A DNA stretch of 64,000 nt from an uncultured Flavobacteriaceae bacterium (GCA_947500445.1 CANMSB010000025.1:1-64000), one strand, 5' to 3'; positions 10,979 through 20,105 are shown, counted from the stretch's first letter. The notes: generated by a model from the letters alone, not told the origin. Made by a program: numbers and translations.

Positions 10979-11194
10979 CTAAAATTTTAAATTGTAGAAT
11001 TGTAAATGTATTAAAATACCCTATCGGTTTCACCATTCGGTTCATGTTTTGCACTATGTAGATATAAAAAATAGCTATAATGGCAAAATATGATGCACAG
11101 GGGGAAGTACTTAATTTTGAAAAAAACAAACGTCCTCTAGGAATCATGAATAAGGCATAGGAACGGTAACGATTGTTTTTTCTAACTTTATGTT

Positions 11195-11668
11195 ATGGAG
11201 AAGTTTTACAACGCTTTGCGCGAAGGGAATATCGGTACGGTCGGGGAGCTGTTGAAAGCGCATCCGGAGTGGGCGAACAAAAAGGACCAACGCGGTTCAA
11301 CCCCGTTGATTTTATCGACCTACTATAACCATGTTGCATCGATACCTGTTTTATTGGATGTTGGCGCTGCGATAGACGAAAAGGATGCTTCCGGAAATAC
11401 GGCGCTTATGGGCGTTTGTTTTAAGGGATATCATGAAGCGGCCGAAATGCTGATCGGTTATGGGGCGAAGGTGAACGAGCAGAACGCCATGGGGGCCACT
11501 GCCTTGATTTACGCAGCAACGTTCAACCATTTGGCCGTGGCCAAATTACTTTTGAACAGCGGTGCCGATTTTCATGTAAAGGATGCTCGGGGCAATACGG
11601 CCCTAGACCACGCCAAAATGCAGGGTGCCCCCGAAATGATCGATCTTTTGGAAGCGGTTTCGGGTTAA
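11195..11668 (+). CDS. Ankyrin-repeat protein
   Basis: The protein has 157 residues made almost entirely of four ankyrin repeats. Examples are RGSTPLILSTYYNHVASIPV, SGNTALMGVCFKGYHEAAEM, MGATALIYAATFNHLAVAKL and the final RGNTALDHAKMQGAPEMIDL. There is no signal peptide. Ankyrin proteins are repeatedly found beside bacterial catalase genes (AnkB beside KatB in Pseudomonas is the known case, where it supports catalase activity), and here the gene is divergent from katG. A support role for KatG is a reasonable inference. The stop codon is directly followed by the ATG of the next gene, so the two are co-transcribed. Confidence 0.9.
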   Translation: MEKFYNALREGNIGTVGELLKAHPEWANKKDQRGSTPLILSTYYNHVASIPVLLDVGAAIDEKDASGNTALMGVCFKGYHEAAEMLIGYGAKVNEQNAMGATALIYAATFNHLAVAKLLLNSGADFHVKDARGNTALDHAKMQGAPEMIDLLEAVSG

Positions 11669-12208
11669 ATGGGAAAGCCAAGGATTTTTGCGGTTTCGGG
11701 AAGTACCGCAAGCCGCTCGAGCAACGCCCATATTTTAAGATACCTTAAAAAAGAAACTATCGGTCGGGCTACAATCGATGTTTTTAGCGATTTACGGGAC
11801 CTACCACATTTTAATCCGGATTTGGATGGGGAGCAACTGCCCTCTCAAATTGTTGGTCTACGAAAAAAAATTGCGGGCTCCGACGCAGTGTTGATTTGTA
11901 CCCCTGAGTATATTTTTAGTTTGCCGGGAAGTTTAAAAAATATGTTGGAATGGTTGGTGGCGACCACGCTGCTTTCCCAAAAACCGACCGCGTTGATCGT
12001 TGCCTCGGCATCTGGGGAAAAAGCGATGGAATCGTTGGAATTGATTGTGAAAACACTCGGTGCCAGTATTTCCGGGAATTCCAAGTTATTGCTTTCGGGC
12101 ATTAAGGGAAAACTGGACGCCAATGGAAATCCCGATCTGGCCACCGCGGCATTACTGCGAGGGTTAATGCGGGCCTTTCTTTCCGAACTCCAAGAAAAAA
12201 TAGAATAG
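11669..12208 (+). CDS. NAD(P)H-dependent FMN reductase family protein
   Basis: The protein has 179 residues with a flavodoxin-like fold. The FMN-phosphate loop is near the N-terminus (SGSTASRSSNAHIL). The second family signature is ICTPEYIFSLPGSLKNMLEW at about 77-96, which contacts flavin and the nicotinamide site. Family members reduce FMN, quinones, azo dyes or chromate. The ATG abuts the stop of the ankyrin gene with no gap, so the two are translationally linked. Together with the nearby katG this suggests a redox-stress group. The physiological electron acceptor cannot be read from the sequence. Confidence 0.9.
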   Translation: MGKPRIFAVSGSTASRSSNAHILRYLKKETIGRATIDVFSDLRDLPHFNPDLDGEQLPSQIVGLRKKIAGSDAVLICTPEYIFSLPGSLKNMLEWLVATTLLSQKPTALIVASASGEKAMESLELIVKTLGASISGNSKLLLSGIKGKLDANGNPDLATAALLRGLMRAFLSELQEKIE

Positions 12209-12219
12209 TTAAAATGGAT

Positions 12220-12227
12220 TATTTTTG
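12220..12227 (+). promoter_or_regulatory. Possible -7 promoter box for the amidase gene
   Basis: TATTTTTG fits the Bacteroidota -7 consensus TAnnTTTG and lies 44 bases before the ATG at 12272. No clear TTTG -33 box is present, so this is only a candidate. Confidence 0.35.
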
Positions 12228-12271
12228 AGCAAACCACTTCATTGATCGCTATTCCTTAAACAAGCACCTCC

Positions 12272-13048
12272 ATGAAAACAACATTGAAAGTAGCATTGGT
12301 ACAGTCGGAAGTGGTGTGGCAGGAACCGGAAACGAACAGGAACAATTTTGAAAAACTGTTGCAGGACCTGGATTCCGATACCGACCTGATCGTTTTGCCG
12401 GAAATGTTCACCACGGGTTTTACCATGCAACCGGAACAATTGCCGTCGGACGAAGGCAATGTAACCAAGGCGTGGATGCAGCGTATTGCGAACGAAAAAA
12501 AGAGCGCGATTACGGGCAGCGTCCCTTTTTTGGAGCAAGGCTCCTATCGCAACCGGCTCTTTTTTATGACCTCCGAAGGGGATGCGTACCATTATGACAA
12601 ACGGCATACGTTTACCTTGGCCGGCGAGGATAAGGTATACCGTTCCGGAACGGAGCGGCCCATTATTTCGTATCGTGGTTTTCGAATATGCCCGATGATC
12701 TGTTACGATTTACGTTTTCCGGTATGGGCGCGCAATACGGACAATTACGATGTACTCCTCTACGTCGCGAACTGGCCTAAACCTCGGATTACCGCTTGGG
12801 ACACCTTGTTAAAGGCAAGGGCCATTGAAAATATGGCCTACTGTATCGGTGTGAACAGGGTGGGTTCGGATGCATCGCAATTGGAATACCCAGGGCATTC
12901 CGCCGTTTATGACGGGCTGGGCGCGCCATTGGTGCATCAAAAGGAGAATGGTGTTTTTTACGCAACTTTACAGAAGGAGCATGTGATGAATATTCGGGAA
13001 AAGCTCCGTTTTCTGAACGATCGCGATGAATTCAGTCTAAAAGTCTAA
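12272..13048 (+). CDS. Nitrilase-superfamily omega-amidase (YafV/Nit2 type)
   Basis: The protein has 258 residues of the carbon-nitrogen hydrolase fold. The Glu-Lys-Cys catalytic set is visible: E44 in VLPEMFTTGF, K110 in YDKRHTF and C144 in CPMICYDLRFPVW. The LPEMFTTGF and AGED...YR segments are typical of the YafV branch, which hydrolyses alpha-ketoglutaramate and alpha-ketosuccinamate, the toxic by-products of glutamine and asparagine transaminases. It should be a cytoplasmic metabolite-repair enzyme. Its 3' end overlaps that of the convergent lipoprotein gene by 17 bases. Assignment within the nitrilase superfamily is good but the substrate is not proven. Confidence 0.9.
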   Translation: MKTTLKVALVQSEVVWQEPETNRNNFEKLLQDLDSDTDLIVLPEMFTTGFTMQPEQLPSDEGNVTKAWMQRIANEKKSAITGSVPFLEQGSYRNRLFFMTSEGDAYHYDKRHTFTLAGEDKVYRSGTERPIISYRGFRICPMICYDLRFPVWARNTDNYDVLLYVANWPKPRITAWDTLLKARAIENMAYCIGVNRVGSDASQLEYPGHSAVYDGLGAPLVHQKENGVFYATLQKEHVMNIREKLRFLNDRDEFSLKV

Positions 13049-14645
13049 AGGTTTCGATCAGCTCCCAATTGGCCCTGACTTCCAAAACGGTAGGGTAGTA
13101 GCTGACCTTTTCGGGCTGTAACCTTCTTAAAAAGCTGCCCGTATCCCACTGTTGATTCCCATTGGTGTCATCGATAACACGAATTAGGTACTTTCCGGGG
13201 TCGATGGTAGAAAATTCGAATGCCGAGGTGTCGGTGGCGTACTTTTCCTGTTCCAATTCCCCGTTTTCGGTAATCAATTGAATGATCAGCGGAAAACGGA
13301 CCGCGCCCTCGAGCTGTACCGTCAAATTACCGTAATCGGCGAGACTTTTTGTGGATAAATTATATTCCGTACTGTCGTTTACCGTATTAAAAAAATCCTG
13401 AATGGCGCCGGGTAGCAGTTGTACGGCATAGGATTGCTCCGGCACTGCCTCAAAATCAAAATCGACCTTATTTTCCAGGCTGTCCAAGGCTACCGTAAAC
13501 CCGACATCCAACGAGTCCTTGTCCATTATGGAAATCAACGTGGAATCGATGGAAAGTAACGGCGTATTGGATCCGATCTGAAAAGACTTGTTAAAATCCA
13601 GACTTCCGTTAAAATTGGGTTCCAGAATCATGGAATCGATTCCAACTTTTCTTGTTTTAACGTTAAAGGTGTCAATTTGAGATAAGGTTTCGTTGCGCAC
13701 CGTAAACAGGATGGAATCCGCTTTAAACGGGGTAAACCAATAATTCAATGTATCCTTGCCCGGTTCTTTTAAAATGGTCGTACGTACGGTATCGGGCAAT
13801 GGATGTAATGGGGCTATGGAAATGTCCTTGCCCGTTCCATAATACCCAAAAACGATTTTGTTTTTTGCGGCAAAATTGGGTACGGAAATACCGTAGCTTG
13901 GAATCTCCTTAAACATGGTCAGCAAGTAGGTTGAGTCCGTAGGCATGGTTACCGTATCGGTAACGTATCCTATCTTGTCGGTATTTTGGTCAAAAACGTT
14001 GTTCTTGGCTTCATCTTTTATGGCAAAAAGGGCATATTTTCCTTTTTTGATGTTTCCGATCTTAAAAATAATGGCACTGTCCAAGGTATTGGTGATATAG
14101 TTCGGGGGCCTTTTGAATACCGTGGAGTCGGTATAGGCCGTATCGATTTCATAGAGCATTACGCTAACAAAATTGTCCGCTTTTTTTTCGAAGGCATCCC
14201 TGATGACCCCGGTCAGTTCCAAGGAATCGATATAGGTTCCCGTGGAAAAAACATAGTTGAGATAGGGATAGGCGTTCCCCTCGTTATTGTCCACGATGCT
14301 TTGCCCGAAATTAAAGGTATAGGTGGTATTTTCTCTTAAGGTGTCCTTTATCGTAATTTCTACGACTTTGCTTGCCCCACCCTGTGGGGAGATCAGCGGA
14401 AGGTATTTTAGAGGAGGGGAAACAATAAGCTGCTCCTGTAGTTTTTCCAGCTTCACATATTCATCAAAATAGAGTTTGATGGTATTGGTATTGAAGTTGA
14501 CCGACATGTTTTCCGGCTCGGCCTTTAGTAGTTCCGGTGGCGTTTCGTCTTTCGGACCTCCGGTAGGGTTCCCCCTTTTGGCGCACTGCACGAGGGCGGA
14601 AACGATAAAAAACAGAAATACTACTGCCAGCGCACGTTGGATCAT
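13032..14645 (-). CDS. Lipoprotein with N-terminal Ig-like domain
   Basis: I chose the ATG at 14645 because it starts a lipoprotein signal (MIQRALAVVFLFFIVSALVQC, Cys21). A longer frame from 14735 would begin inside a repeat element. The mature protein starts KRGNPTGGPKDETPPELL and continues with a bacterial Ig-like domain (Big_5 type: NFNTNTIKLYFDEYVKLE, ENTTYTFNFGQSI). Several further beta domains follow, ending in a short prealbumin-like module near the C-terminus (EFSTIDPGKYLIRVIDDTNG). This family is widespread in Flavobacteriia but its function is unknown; envelope localisation is secure. Two repeat elements separate it from comF upstream. Confidence 0.85.
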   Translation of the reverse strand: MIQRALAVVFLFFIVSALVQCAKRGNPTGGPKDETPPELLKAEPENMSVNFNTNTIKLYFDEYVKLEKLQEQLIVSPPLKYLPLISPQGGASKVVEITIKDTLRENTTYTFNFGQSIVDNNEGNAYPYLNYVFSTGTYIDSLELTGVIRDAFEKKADNFVSVMLYEIDTAYTDSTVFKRPPNYITNTLDSAIIFKIGNIKKGKYALFAIKDEAKNNVFDQNTDKIGYVTDTVTMPTDSTYLLTMFKEIPSYGISVPNFAAKNKIVFGYYGTGKDISIAPLHPLPDTVRTTILKEPGKDTLNYWFTPFKADSILFTVRNETLSQIDTFNVKTRKVGIDSMILEPNFNGSLDFNKSFQIGSNTPLLSIDSTLISIMDKDSLDVGFTVALDSLENKVDFDFEAVPEQSYAVQLLPGAIQDFFNTVNDSTEYNLSTKSLADYGNLTVQLEGAVRFPLIIQLITENGELEQEKYATDTSAFEFSTIDPGKYLIRVIDDTNGNQQWDTGSFLRRLQPEKVSYYPTVLEVRANWELIETFRLLD

Positions 14646-14657
14646 ACTTATAAGCTT

Positions 14658-14727
14658 ATACCATTTTAAGTTTGAAATAGTATTATGTAAACAAAGAAAC
14701 GATTTATTTCCAAAGTTAAAATGGTAT
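14658..14727. repeat. Miniature inverted-repeat element, short copy
   Basis: This 70-base unit starts ATACCATTTTAAGTTTGAAAT and ends ATTTCCAAAGTTAAAATGGT then AT; the ends are inverted copies of each other. Its interior keeps AAGAAACGATTTATT, also found near the right end of the next copy, so it looks like an internally deleted relative. One base separates the two copies. Confidence 0.7.
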
Positions 14728-14728
14728 A

Positions 14729-14890
14729 ATACCATTTTAACTTTGAAATCGCGCGTATGGAAATTGAATTATTTTTTAGTTGTTCGAGGCAAAAAATCTA
14801 AGCATAGCCATAGCTACGGTTCTATTTTTTAACGAAGAACAGCTGAAAAAGAAACGATTTATTAGTGCTATTTCAAAGTTAAAATGGTAT
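14729..14890. repeat. Miniature inverted-repeat element, full copy with hairpin core
   Basis: The 162-base unit has ends ATACCATTTTAACTTTGAAAT and ATTTCAAAGTTAAAATGGTA then T, perfect inverted repeats. Inside, AAAAAAT (14791-14797) and ATTTTTT (14824-14830) bracket the core AAGCATAGCCATAGCTACGG (14800-14819). The reverse complement of the element at 35678-35785 matches both halves (TATGGAAATTGAATTA near the left, AGTGCTATTTCAAAG near the right). Confidence 0.75.
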
Positions 14891-14935
14891 AACCTTGAAT
14901 TTAGTGTTTGCGGCTCATAAAGCTTTGTTATTTTT

Positions 14936-15649
14936 CTAGGGTAGGGGAACCACGGCCATGCTGGCGATATAGACGGTGGTCCCGGGAATTTCGGTCAGTG
15001 TCCGGGCACAGGTTTCCATAGTGGCCCCGGTAGTGATCACATCATCGACCAGTAGAATTCTTTTGTTTTTCAGGGGCATTTTTTGTGTTACCGTATAAAG
15101 CGCTTTATTGGTCAACCATCTACCGATGCGCCCCTTCGTTGTTTGGGTCTTGGTATTCGCTGTTTTTACCAACAGCGCATCATGGTATTCCGCATCTAAA
15201 TGTTTGGCCAGTCGTTGGGCAAAACCGCTTACTTGGTTATACCCTCGTGCACGTTGCTTTTTACGATGTAGCGGAACCGGTATGACCATATCGATATGTT
15301 GGTCCAACCCTTCGTCCCGTCGTAACAATTGGCCGTACCAATCTCCTAAAAAAGCACTTATTTCCGGATGGTTTTTGTATTTCAGTTGATGGATCAGCCG
15401 TTGTACGATACCGTTTTGGCGATAAAAAAGGAAGGAAGCGGCTTTTTTTATGGCAATTCGACCATAAAATATACGGTCTACCGGGTTTTCTGCGTTAAAG
15501 GTGTACTCGGTGAACGGCAAGTCATTCCGACAAACGGTACAAAGGAGTCGTTCTCCTCTGATTAAATGGGCATTACATCCAAAACAGACCCTAGGAAACA
15601 GGGTGTTATTGATATCATTTAGTATATTTGTTAAATTGGTGAAAAACAA
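14936..15649 (-). CDS. comF: ComF family phosphoribosyltransferase-like protein
   Basis: The protein has 237 residues. An N-terminal zinc-ribbon-like part carries the Cys pairs CFGC and CTVC (about 22-40), followed by a type I phosphoribosyltransferase domain with the PRPP-binding loop RILLVDDVITTGATMETC near 195-212. ComF proteins are needed for uptake of transforming DNA in several bacteria and are thought to act at the inner membrane with ComFA or PriA. The mid-protein motif HRKKQRARGYNQ is also typical of the family. It is a separate minus-strand gene, divergent from the coiled-coil gene at 15693. Competence in this organism is not shown. Confidence 0.93.
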   Translation of the reverse strand: MFFTNLTNILNDINNTLFPRVCFGCNAHLIRGERLLCTVCRNDLPFTEYTFNAENPVDRIFYGRIAIKKAASFLFYRQNGIVQRLIHQLKYKNHPEISAFLGDWYGQLLRRDEGLDQHIDMVIPVPLHRKKQRARGYNQVSGFAQRLAKHLDAEYHDALLVKTANTKTQTTKGRIGRWLTNKALYTVTQKMPLKNKRILLVDDVITTGATMETCARTLTEIPGTTVYIASMAVVPLP

Positions 15650-15692
15650 TTTTAGCCCTTATTAAACCTACTTAATACGTATCCTTTTTTTA

Positions 15693-16589
15693 ATGGAAGG
15701 TCAAGATACTAAATTCAACTACAAGATTGTCTTTGCGGCCTTAGGAGCGGTTATTTTTGGCATTTTGATCGCGTTTTATTACAGCTACGCACAATCGCGT
15801 TCGCAAATCAGCTACTTAGAGGAACAAAAAGACCTGTTGGTCAAAGATCTGACGCTTATGAAAGCGGACCTCGATCGATTGACGGCACGGGACGAAGTGA
15901 GCACCATAGAAATTCAGAACGCCAAGTACGAGGTACAGGAACTTCGCGACTCCATAGGAAGGTTGAATTTTACGGTCGATAAATTACGGGACTACAAAAC
16001 CGAACTGCGCAGGTTGGAGGCCAGAAACGATAGTCTAAAGCTAAAAAACGATTATTTAAAGTATAACAATTCGCGTTTGGCCAGCAAGTCAAGGGAAACC
16101 AAAAAACAAATGGAAGTGCTGCGAAGTAAAAGTAGTTCGCTGGCAGCGGCCGAAGCGTTACAGCGCAAAACGATACAGGAATTGAACAGGGAACTCAAAA
16201 TTAAGAGCTATCTTAAAATTCAGGGTTCGCAAGGCAGTGGTTTTCGGGTGCGAAACGGCAAGCCGATACAGACTAATAAAGCATCCTTGATAGAACGGTT
16301 GCGGGGTACCGCGATCATCGTAAAAGACCCTACTGCGGCGGGAACCGAGAAAATCGTTTATTTTCAGTTTTTGGGTCCCAATATGCGGATCATAGAGGAC
16401 AATGCCAATACCATCACCGTCAATGGCAACATCTACAGCAAAAGGGTAGAATTTCTGTTTAATGGCGAACAGACCCAGGTTAACGACTACATTACCTTGC
16501 CGGAGGGTTCGTTGGAACCCGGCACGTATACCCTTAACGTTTTTGAGGATGAGCGCCTGCTCTCCAGTTCCGAGTTTTTATTGAAGTAA
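15693..16589 (+). CDS. Membrane-anchored coiled-coil protein of unknown function
   Basis: The protein has 298 residues. It has one N-terminal membrane helix (KIVFAALGAVIFGILIAFYY, about 11-30) and no cleavage site. A long coiled coil follows at about 35-170, rich in Leu, Glu, Lys and Arg heptads. A beta-rich C-terminal domain covers about 180-298 (IIVKDPTAAGTEKIVYFQFL, DYITLPEGSLEPGTYTLNVF). Similar flavobacterial proteins are often mislabelled chromosome-partitioning ParA, but there is no Walker motif here. The topology suggests a periplasmic spacer with a beta head. The stop codon directly abuts a repeat-family end at 16592. Function is unknown. Confidence 0.8.
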   Translation: MEGQDTKFNYKIVFAALGAVIFGILIAFYYSYAQSRSQISYLEEQKDLLVKDLTLMKADLDRLTARDEVSTIEIQNAKYEVQELRDSIGRLNFTVDKLRDYKTELRRLEARNDSLKLKNDYLKYNNSRLASKSRETKKQMEVLRSKSSSLAAAEALQRKTIQELNRELKIKSYLKIQGSQGSGFRVRNGKPIQTNKASLIERLRGTAIIVKDPTAAGTEKIVYFQFLGPNMRIIEDNANTITVNGNIYSKRVEFLFNGEQTQVNDYITLPEGSLEPGTYTLNVFEDERLLSSSEFLLK

Positions 16590-16591
16590 TG

Positions 16592-16615
16592 CCATTTCAA
16601 GGTTAAGATGGTATA
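16592..16615 (+). repeat. Repeat-family end just after a stop codon
   Basis: CCATTTCAAGGTTAAGATGG followed by TATA is a diverged copy of the family end CCATTTCAAAGTTAAAATGG. It begins two bases after the TAA of the coiled-coil gene and is itself nearly palindromic (CCAT at one end, ATGG at the other), so it may double as a transcription stop. Confidence 0.55.
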
Positions 16616-16816
16616 AACGACAAGTTGTGGACAAGCATCCACAAGGCCCAATATGCTCCTAATCGGTAATGGTGGCCGTACAATGGACGGAAGCCCGGAT
16701 TTTTAGGGTTTACTCGATGTTCCTTTTCCAATACCGGGCGTCTCATGATGCCGCGAGGTCCGTACGATGCCATAAAATAATTCTGAAATTCTCTCCGCTC
16801 TGTTGGGGTAAAATTC

Positions 16817-16824
16817 TATTTTTG
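16817..16824 (+). promoter_or_regulatory. -7 promoter box placed for a leaderless glyS transcript
   Basis: TATTTTTG fits the Bacteroidota -7 consensus and ends only four bases before the glyS ATG. A -7 box at this distance would put the transcription start at or beside the start codon. No strong TTTG -33 box is seen at the usual spacing. Confidence 0.5.
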
Positions 16825-16828
16825 CCAA

Positions 16829-18370
16829 ATGGCAAATAAAGAAGACATCTTTAAAAAGGTTATTTCCCACGCAAAAGAGTATGGGTACGTATTTCAATCC
16901 AGTGAAATTTATGATGGTTTAAGTGCAGTGTACGACTATGCGCAGAATGGGGCGGAATTAAAGAAAAACATTCGGGAATACTGGTGGCGCGCCATGGTTC
17001 AGCTCAATAAGAACATTGTGGGAATCGATGCCGCGATCTTTATGCATCCGACAACCTGGAAAGCTTCGGGCCATGTAGATGCCTTTAACGACCCCCTGAT
17101 CGATAACAAAGATTCCAAAAAAAGATATCGTGCCGATGTTTTGGTAGAGGACTATACGGCTAAAATCGAGGCTAAAATCGAAAAAGAGGTCAAAAAAGCG
17201 GCCAAACGGTTTGGTGACGCTTTTGATAAGTCCCAGTTTTTGGCCACCAATGGCAGGGTGGTAGAATACCAGAAAAAAATAAATACCATATTAAAACGCT
17301 TGGGCAGCTCCTTGGAAAAAGAAGACCTGGCCGATGTTAAGGCGCTGATCGAAGAGCTGGGAATCGTATGCCCCGTATCCGGATCAAAAAACTGGACCGA
17401 CGTAAAACAGTTCAATCTCATGTTCGGCACCAAATTGGGCGCATCGGCCGATTCGGCCATGGACCTTTACTTGAGGCCCGAAACGGCACAGGGAATTTTC
17501 GTAAACTTTTTGAACGTTCAGAAAACGGGCCGCATGAAAATTCCGTTCGGAATAGCTCAAACCGGTAAGGCCTTTAGGAACGAGATTGTGGCGCGCCAGT
17601 TCATCTTTCGGATGCGGGAGTTTGAACAAATGGAAATGCAGTTTTTTGTAAAGCCCGGAAGCCAAAAAGAATGGTATGAGGCCTGGAAGGAAAATCGTAT
17701 GAAATGGCACCTTTCCCTTGGTATGGGCGAAGAAAATTATCGTTTTCACGACCACGAGAAATTGGCCCATTATGCCGATGCCGCAGCGGATATCGAGTTC
17801 CGTTTTCCGTTCGGATTCAAAGAATTGGAAGGAATCCATTCCCGTACCGATTTTGACTTGAGCGCGCACGAAGAGCATTCCGGTAAAAAATTACAGTATT
17901 TTGACCATGAGGAAAATAAGAACTATGTGCCCTATGTGGTAGAAACTTCCATAGGTCTGGACCGAATGTTTTTGGCCGTATTCTCCCATTCCCTAAAGGA
18001 AGAGGTGCTGGAAAACAATACCACACGTACCGTTTTAAAATTACCTGCGGTACTGGCACCGACCAAGGCCGCGGTATTGCCGTTGGTGAAAAAGGATGGC
18101 CTGCCCGAAATCGCACATCAGATCGTAGACGACCTGAAATGGGATTTTAATGTAACCTATGATGAAAAAGATGCCGTAGGTAGGCGTTACCGCAGACAGG
18201 ATGCCGTAGGTACGCCGTTTTGTATTACCGTGGACCATCAGACCAAGGAAGACAATACGGTAACCATTCGCCATCGCGATACCATGGAACAACGGCGGGT
18301 CCCCATAGCCGAGGTCAATGAACTGATCGCAAAGGAGGTGGATATGAAATCGTGGCTCGGTAAAATGTAA
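16829..18370 (+). CDS. glyS: Glycine--tRNA ligase, class II homodimeric type
   Basis: The 513-residue length and order fit the alpha2-type GlyRS found in Bacteroidota. The N-terminal catalytic domain starts ISHAKEYGYVFQSSEIYDG and carries motif 2-like FRNEIVARQFIFRMREFEQMEMQ at about 249-271 and motif 3 SIGLDRMFLAVF near 375. The C-terminal anticodon-binding domain starts at about 405 (APTKAAVLPLVKKDG). It charges tRNA-Gly in the cytoplasm. The start codon follows a -7 box by four bases and there is no Shine-Dalgarno site, so the mRNA may be leaderless. The TAA is the first base pair of contact with a truncated repeat element at 18370. Confidence 0.97.
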   Translation: MANKEDIFKKVISHAKEYGYVFQSSEIYDGLSAVYDYAQNGAELKKNIREYWWRAMVQLNKNIVGIDAAIFMHPTTWKASGHVDAFNDPLIDNKDSKKRYRADVLVEDYTAKIEAKIEKEVKKAAKRFGDAFDKSQFLATNGRVVEYQKKINTILKRLGSSLEKEDLADVKALIEELGIVCPVSGSKNWTDVKQFNLMFGTKLGASADSAMDLYLRPETAQGIFVNFLNVQKTGRMKIPFGIAQTGKAFRNEIVARQFIFRMREFEQMEMQFFVKPGSQKEWYEAWKENRMKWHLSLGMGEENYRFHDHEKLAHYADAAADIEFRFPFGFKELEGIHSRTDFDLSAHEEHSGKKLQYFDHEENKNYVPYVVETSIGLDRMFLAVFSHSLKEEVLENNTTRTVLKLPAVLAPTKAAVLPLVKKDGLPEIAHQIVDDLKWDFNVTYDEKDAVGRRYRRQDAVGTPFCITVDHQTKEDNTVTIRHRDTMEQRRVPIAEVNELIAKEVDMKSWLGKM

Positions 18371-18417
18371 TACCATTATTGCTTTTTATTTGGGTAATTT
18401 TAAGGTGGAAATGGTAT
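18370..18417. repeat. Truncated miniature inverted-repeat element at the glyS stop codon
   Basis: The 48-base unit runs from ATACCATT to AATGGTAT. Its right half (TTTATTTGGGTAATTTTAAG, then GTGGAAATGGTAT) matches the right end of the 24138-24299 element with two differences, while most of the left side and the interior are missing. It starts in the last base of the glyS TAA. Confidence 0.65.
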
Positions 18418-18498
18418 AATACCAATAGGTATAAGTATGGTACCACTGGCCTGCAAAGCGATGTTTGGCCCTGTAAGTCACCTCGATCGTAAACAAAA

Positions 18499-19989
18499 TC
18501 AATCCATCTTTTTAGGGATACTATCTTGAACGGCCAAATACAGTTTTTTTAAGACCGTTCGAATTTCCTCCTCGTTGTATGCGGCAAAACCCATCCGTAT
18601 ACCGTTATGGCCGGTTTTGGCCATATCATAACGTTGCCATTCCCCAATGATCAAACCGTGTTTTTTTGCCTGTTCGGAAATCGTGCGCCACTCGTACCCC
18701 TTTTGAAGACGCACCCACACCGCCATGCCTCCCTTGGGTATTTCAAAAGTAAAGACCGTACCGAAAAGCTGCTCCAACAATGTACAGAAGAGCGCCCGGC
18801 GCAATGCATAATGCTTTAATACCTTTCGGATATGACGGTCGAGATCCCCACTTTTGATAAAGTTCGCAAAAGCGGCCTCCAGTAACGAATCGCCCTGTCT
18901 ATCGACAAAACGGCGCAGTTTGGCACATTGGTCCACAAACGCCCTTGGGGCCACCAAATAGCCCACGCGGTATACCGGGGCCACTGTTTTGCATACCGAC
19001 CCTACGTAAATTACGTTGCCGTTAGCGTCATGGCTCGCAAGGGGTAGTATGGGGGAATGATCGTAGTGAAAATCGTAGTCATAGTCATCTTCGATAATGG
19101 CAAAACGATGGGTGCGGGCAAGGTTTAGCAACTGCATACGCCGTTCGGCCGACAGCATTACCGTGGTGGGATGATGGTGGTGCGATGTAACATAAACGGC
19201 CTTGATATCATGTTTTTTGCACAAATGGGCAATGGCATCGGTGTTGAGCCCATTTTCGTCCACGGGCACCCGAAGGAGCGTAGCGCCTGCATGTTGGAAC
19301 GTAAGATCCGCTGCAATATAATTGGTTTCGCCGACCACCACATAGGTATTGGGTGCCATTAATGTTCGTGCCGCCAGGTACATCGCCATTTGACTTCCGC
19401 GGGTAATCAACAACTGGTCTTTTGTAATATGCAGTCCCCGGGTTTCATTAAGATAGGTAACCAAAACCTCGCGAAGTCTGGGATTTCCATAGGTGGTGTC
19501 ATAACCCAAATAGCGAAGGCTGTTCTTGCGGTCGGCCAGACTGCGATATTCTTTGGCTATGGCTTTCATAGGTGTTAGCCGTACATCCGAAACCCCGTCG
19601 TTTAGGTAGTGATAGCCGGGCAATCTTTCAACTAAGGGCCGTTCCAATAACGGTTCTTTAAAAAATGAAAAACCGGCTTCTTGCGTGCCGGGAACCTCCA
19701 TAGTATCGATAAAGGCCCGTTTTTGGAGCGTCGGGATATTTTGGTGGACAAAAGTGCCTTTTTTGGGAATACTCACTATCCAGCCTTGTAGCAAAAGGTC
19801 ATCGTAACAGGCGATTACCGTTTTCCGGTGTACCGACAGTTGCGCTGCAAGTGTTCGGCTTCCGGGAAGTTTTGCGCCCGGGACGAGTACGTTTTTTTTG
19901 ATCAAACCTACAAATTGATTGGCCAATTGAAGGTAGATAGGTTGCTTTCCGGAGCGGTCTATTTGAAGGGTCGTTTTATAGGGAATCAT
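18499..19989 (-). CDS. pdxR: MocR/PdxR-type regulator (GntR helix-turn-helix fused to an aminotransferase-like domain)
   Basis: The protein has 496 residues. Residues of about 12-80 form a GntR winged helix (QPIYLQLANQFVGLIKKNVL, GSRTLAAQLSVHRKTVIACY). The rest, about 110-490, is a fold-type I aminotransferase domain with the PLP-lysine context VGSVCKTVAPVYRVGYL and the PLP-binding IIEDDYDYDF. MocR regulators sense PLP or amino compounds and usually control an adjacent divergent gene. Here that gene encodes a pyridoxamine-phosphate-oxidase-fold protein, so the vitamin B6 branch (PdxR) is likely. The 116-base gap to 20106 should hold the operator; I could not define direct repeats with confidence. 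Confidence 0.92.
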   Translation of the reverse strand: MIPYKTTLQIDRSGKQPIYLQLANQFVGLIKKNVLVPGAKLPGSRTLAAQLSVHRKTVIACYDDLLLQGWIVSIPKKGTFVHQNIPTLQKRAFIDTMEVPGTQEAGFSFFKEPLLERPLVERLPGYHYLNDGVSDVRLTPMKAIAKEYRSLADRKNSLRYLGYDTTYGNPRLREVLVTYLNETRGLHITKDQLLITRGSQMAMYLAARTLMAPNTYVVVGETNYIAADLTFQHAGATLLRVPVDENGLNTDAIAHLCKKHDIKAVYVTSHHHHPTTVMLSAERRMQLLNLARTHRFAIIEDDYDYDFHYDHSPILPLASHDANGNVIYVGSVCKTVAPVYRVGYLVAPRAFVDQCAKLRRFVDRQGDSLLEAAFANFIKSGDLDRHIRKVLKHYALRRALFCTLLEQLFGTVFTFEIPKGGMAVWVRLQKGYEWRTISEQAKKHGLIIGEWQRYDMAKTGHNGIRMGFAAYNEEEIRTVLKKLYLAVQDSIPKKMD

Positions 19990-20105
19990 ATCTGGACTAC
20001 TTAAAAGTTGTATTCTGGACGAAAACGATAGCCCATAAAGCTATTACATTTGTTCGGAAGAAGCGCATCACATTCGGGAAATTGCCCGGTATAAAATTTT
20101 GTAAG

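Noticed and set aside
15693-16589. ParA chromosome-partitioning protein
   Set aside because: The protein has no Walker A motif; it is a membrane-anchored coiled coil.
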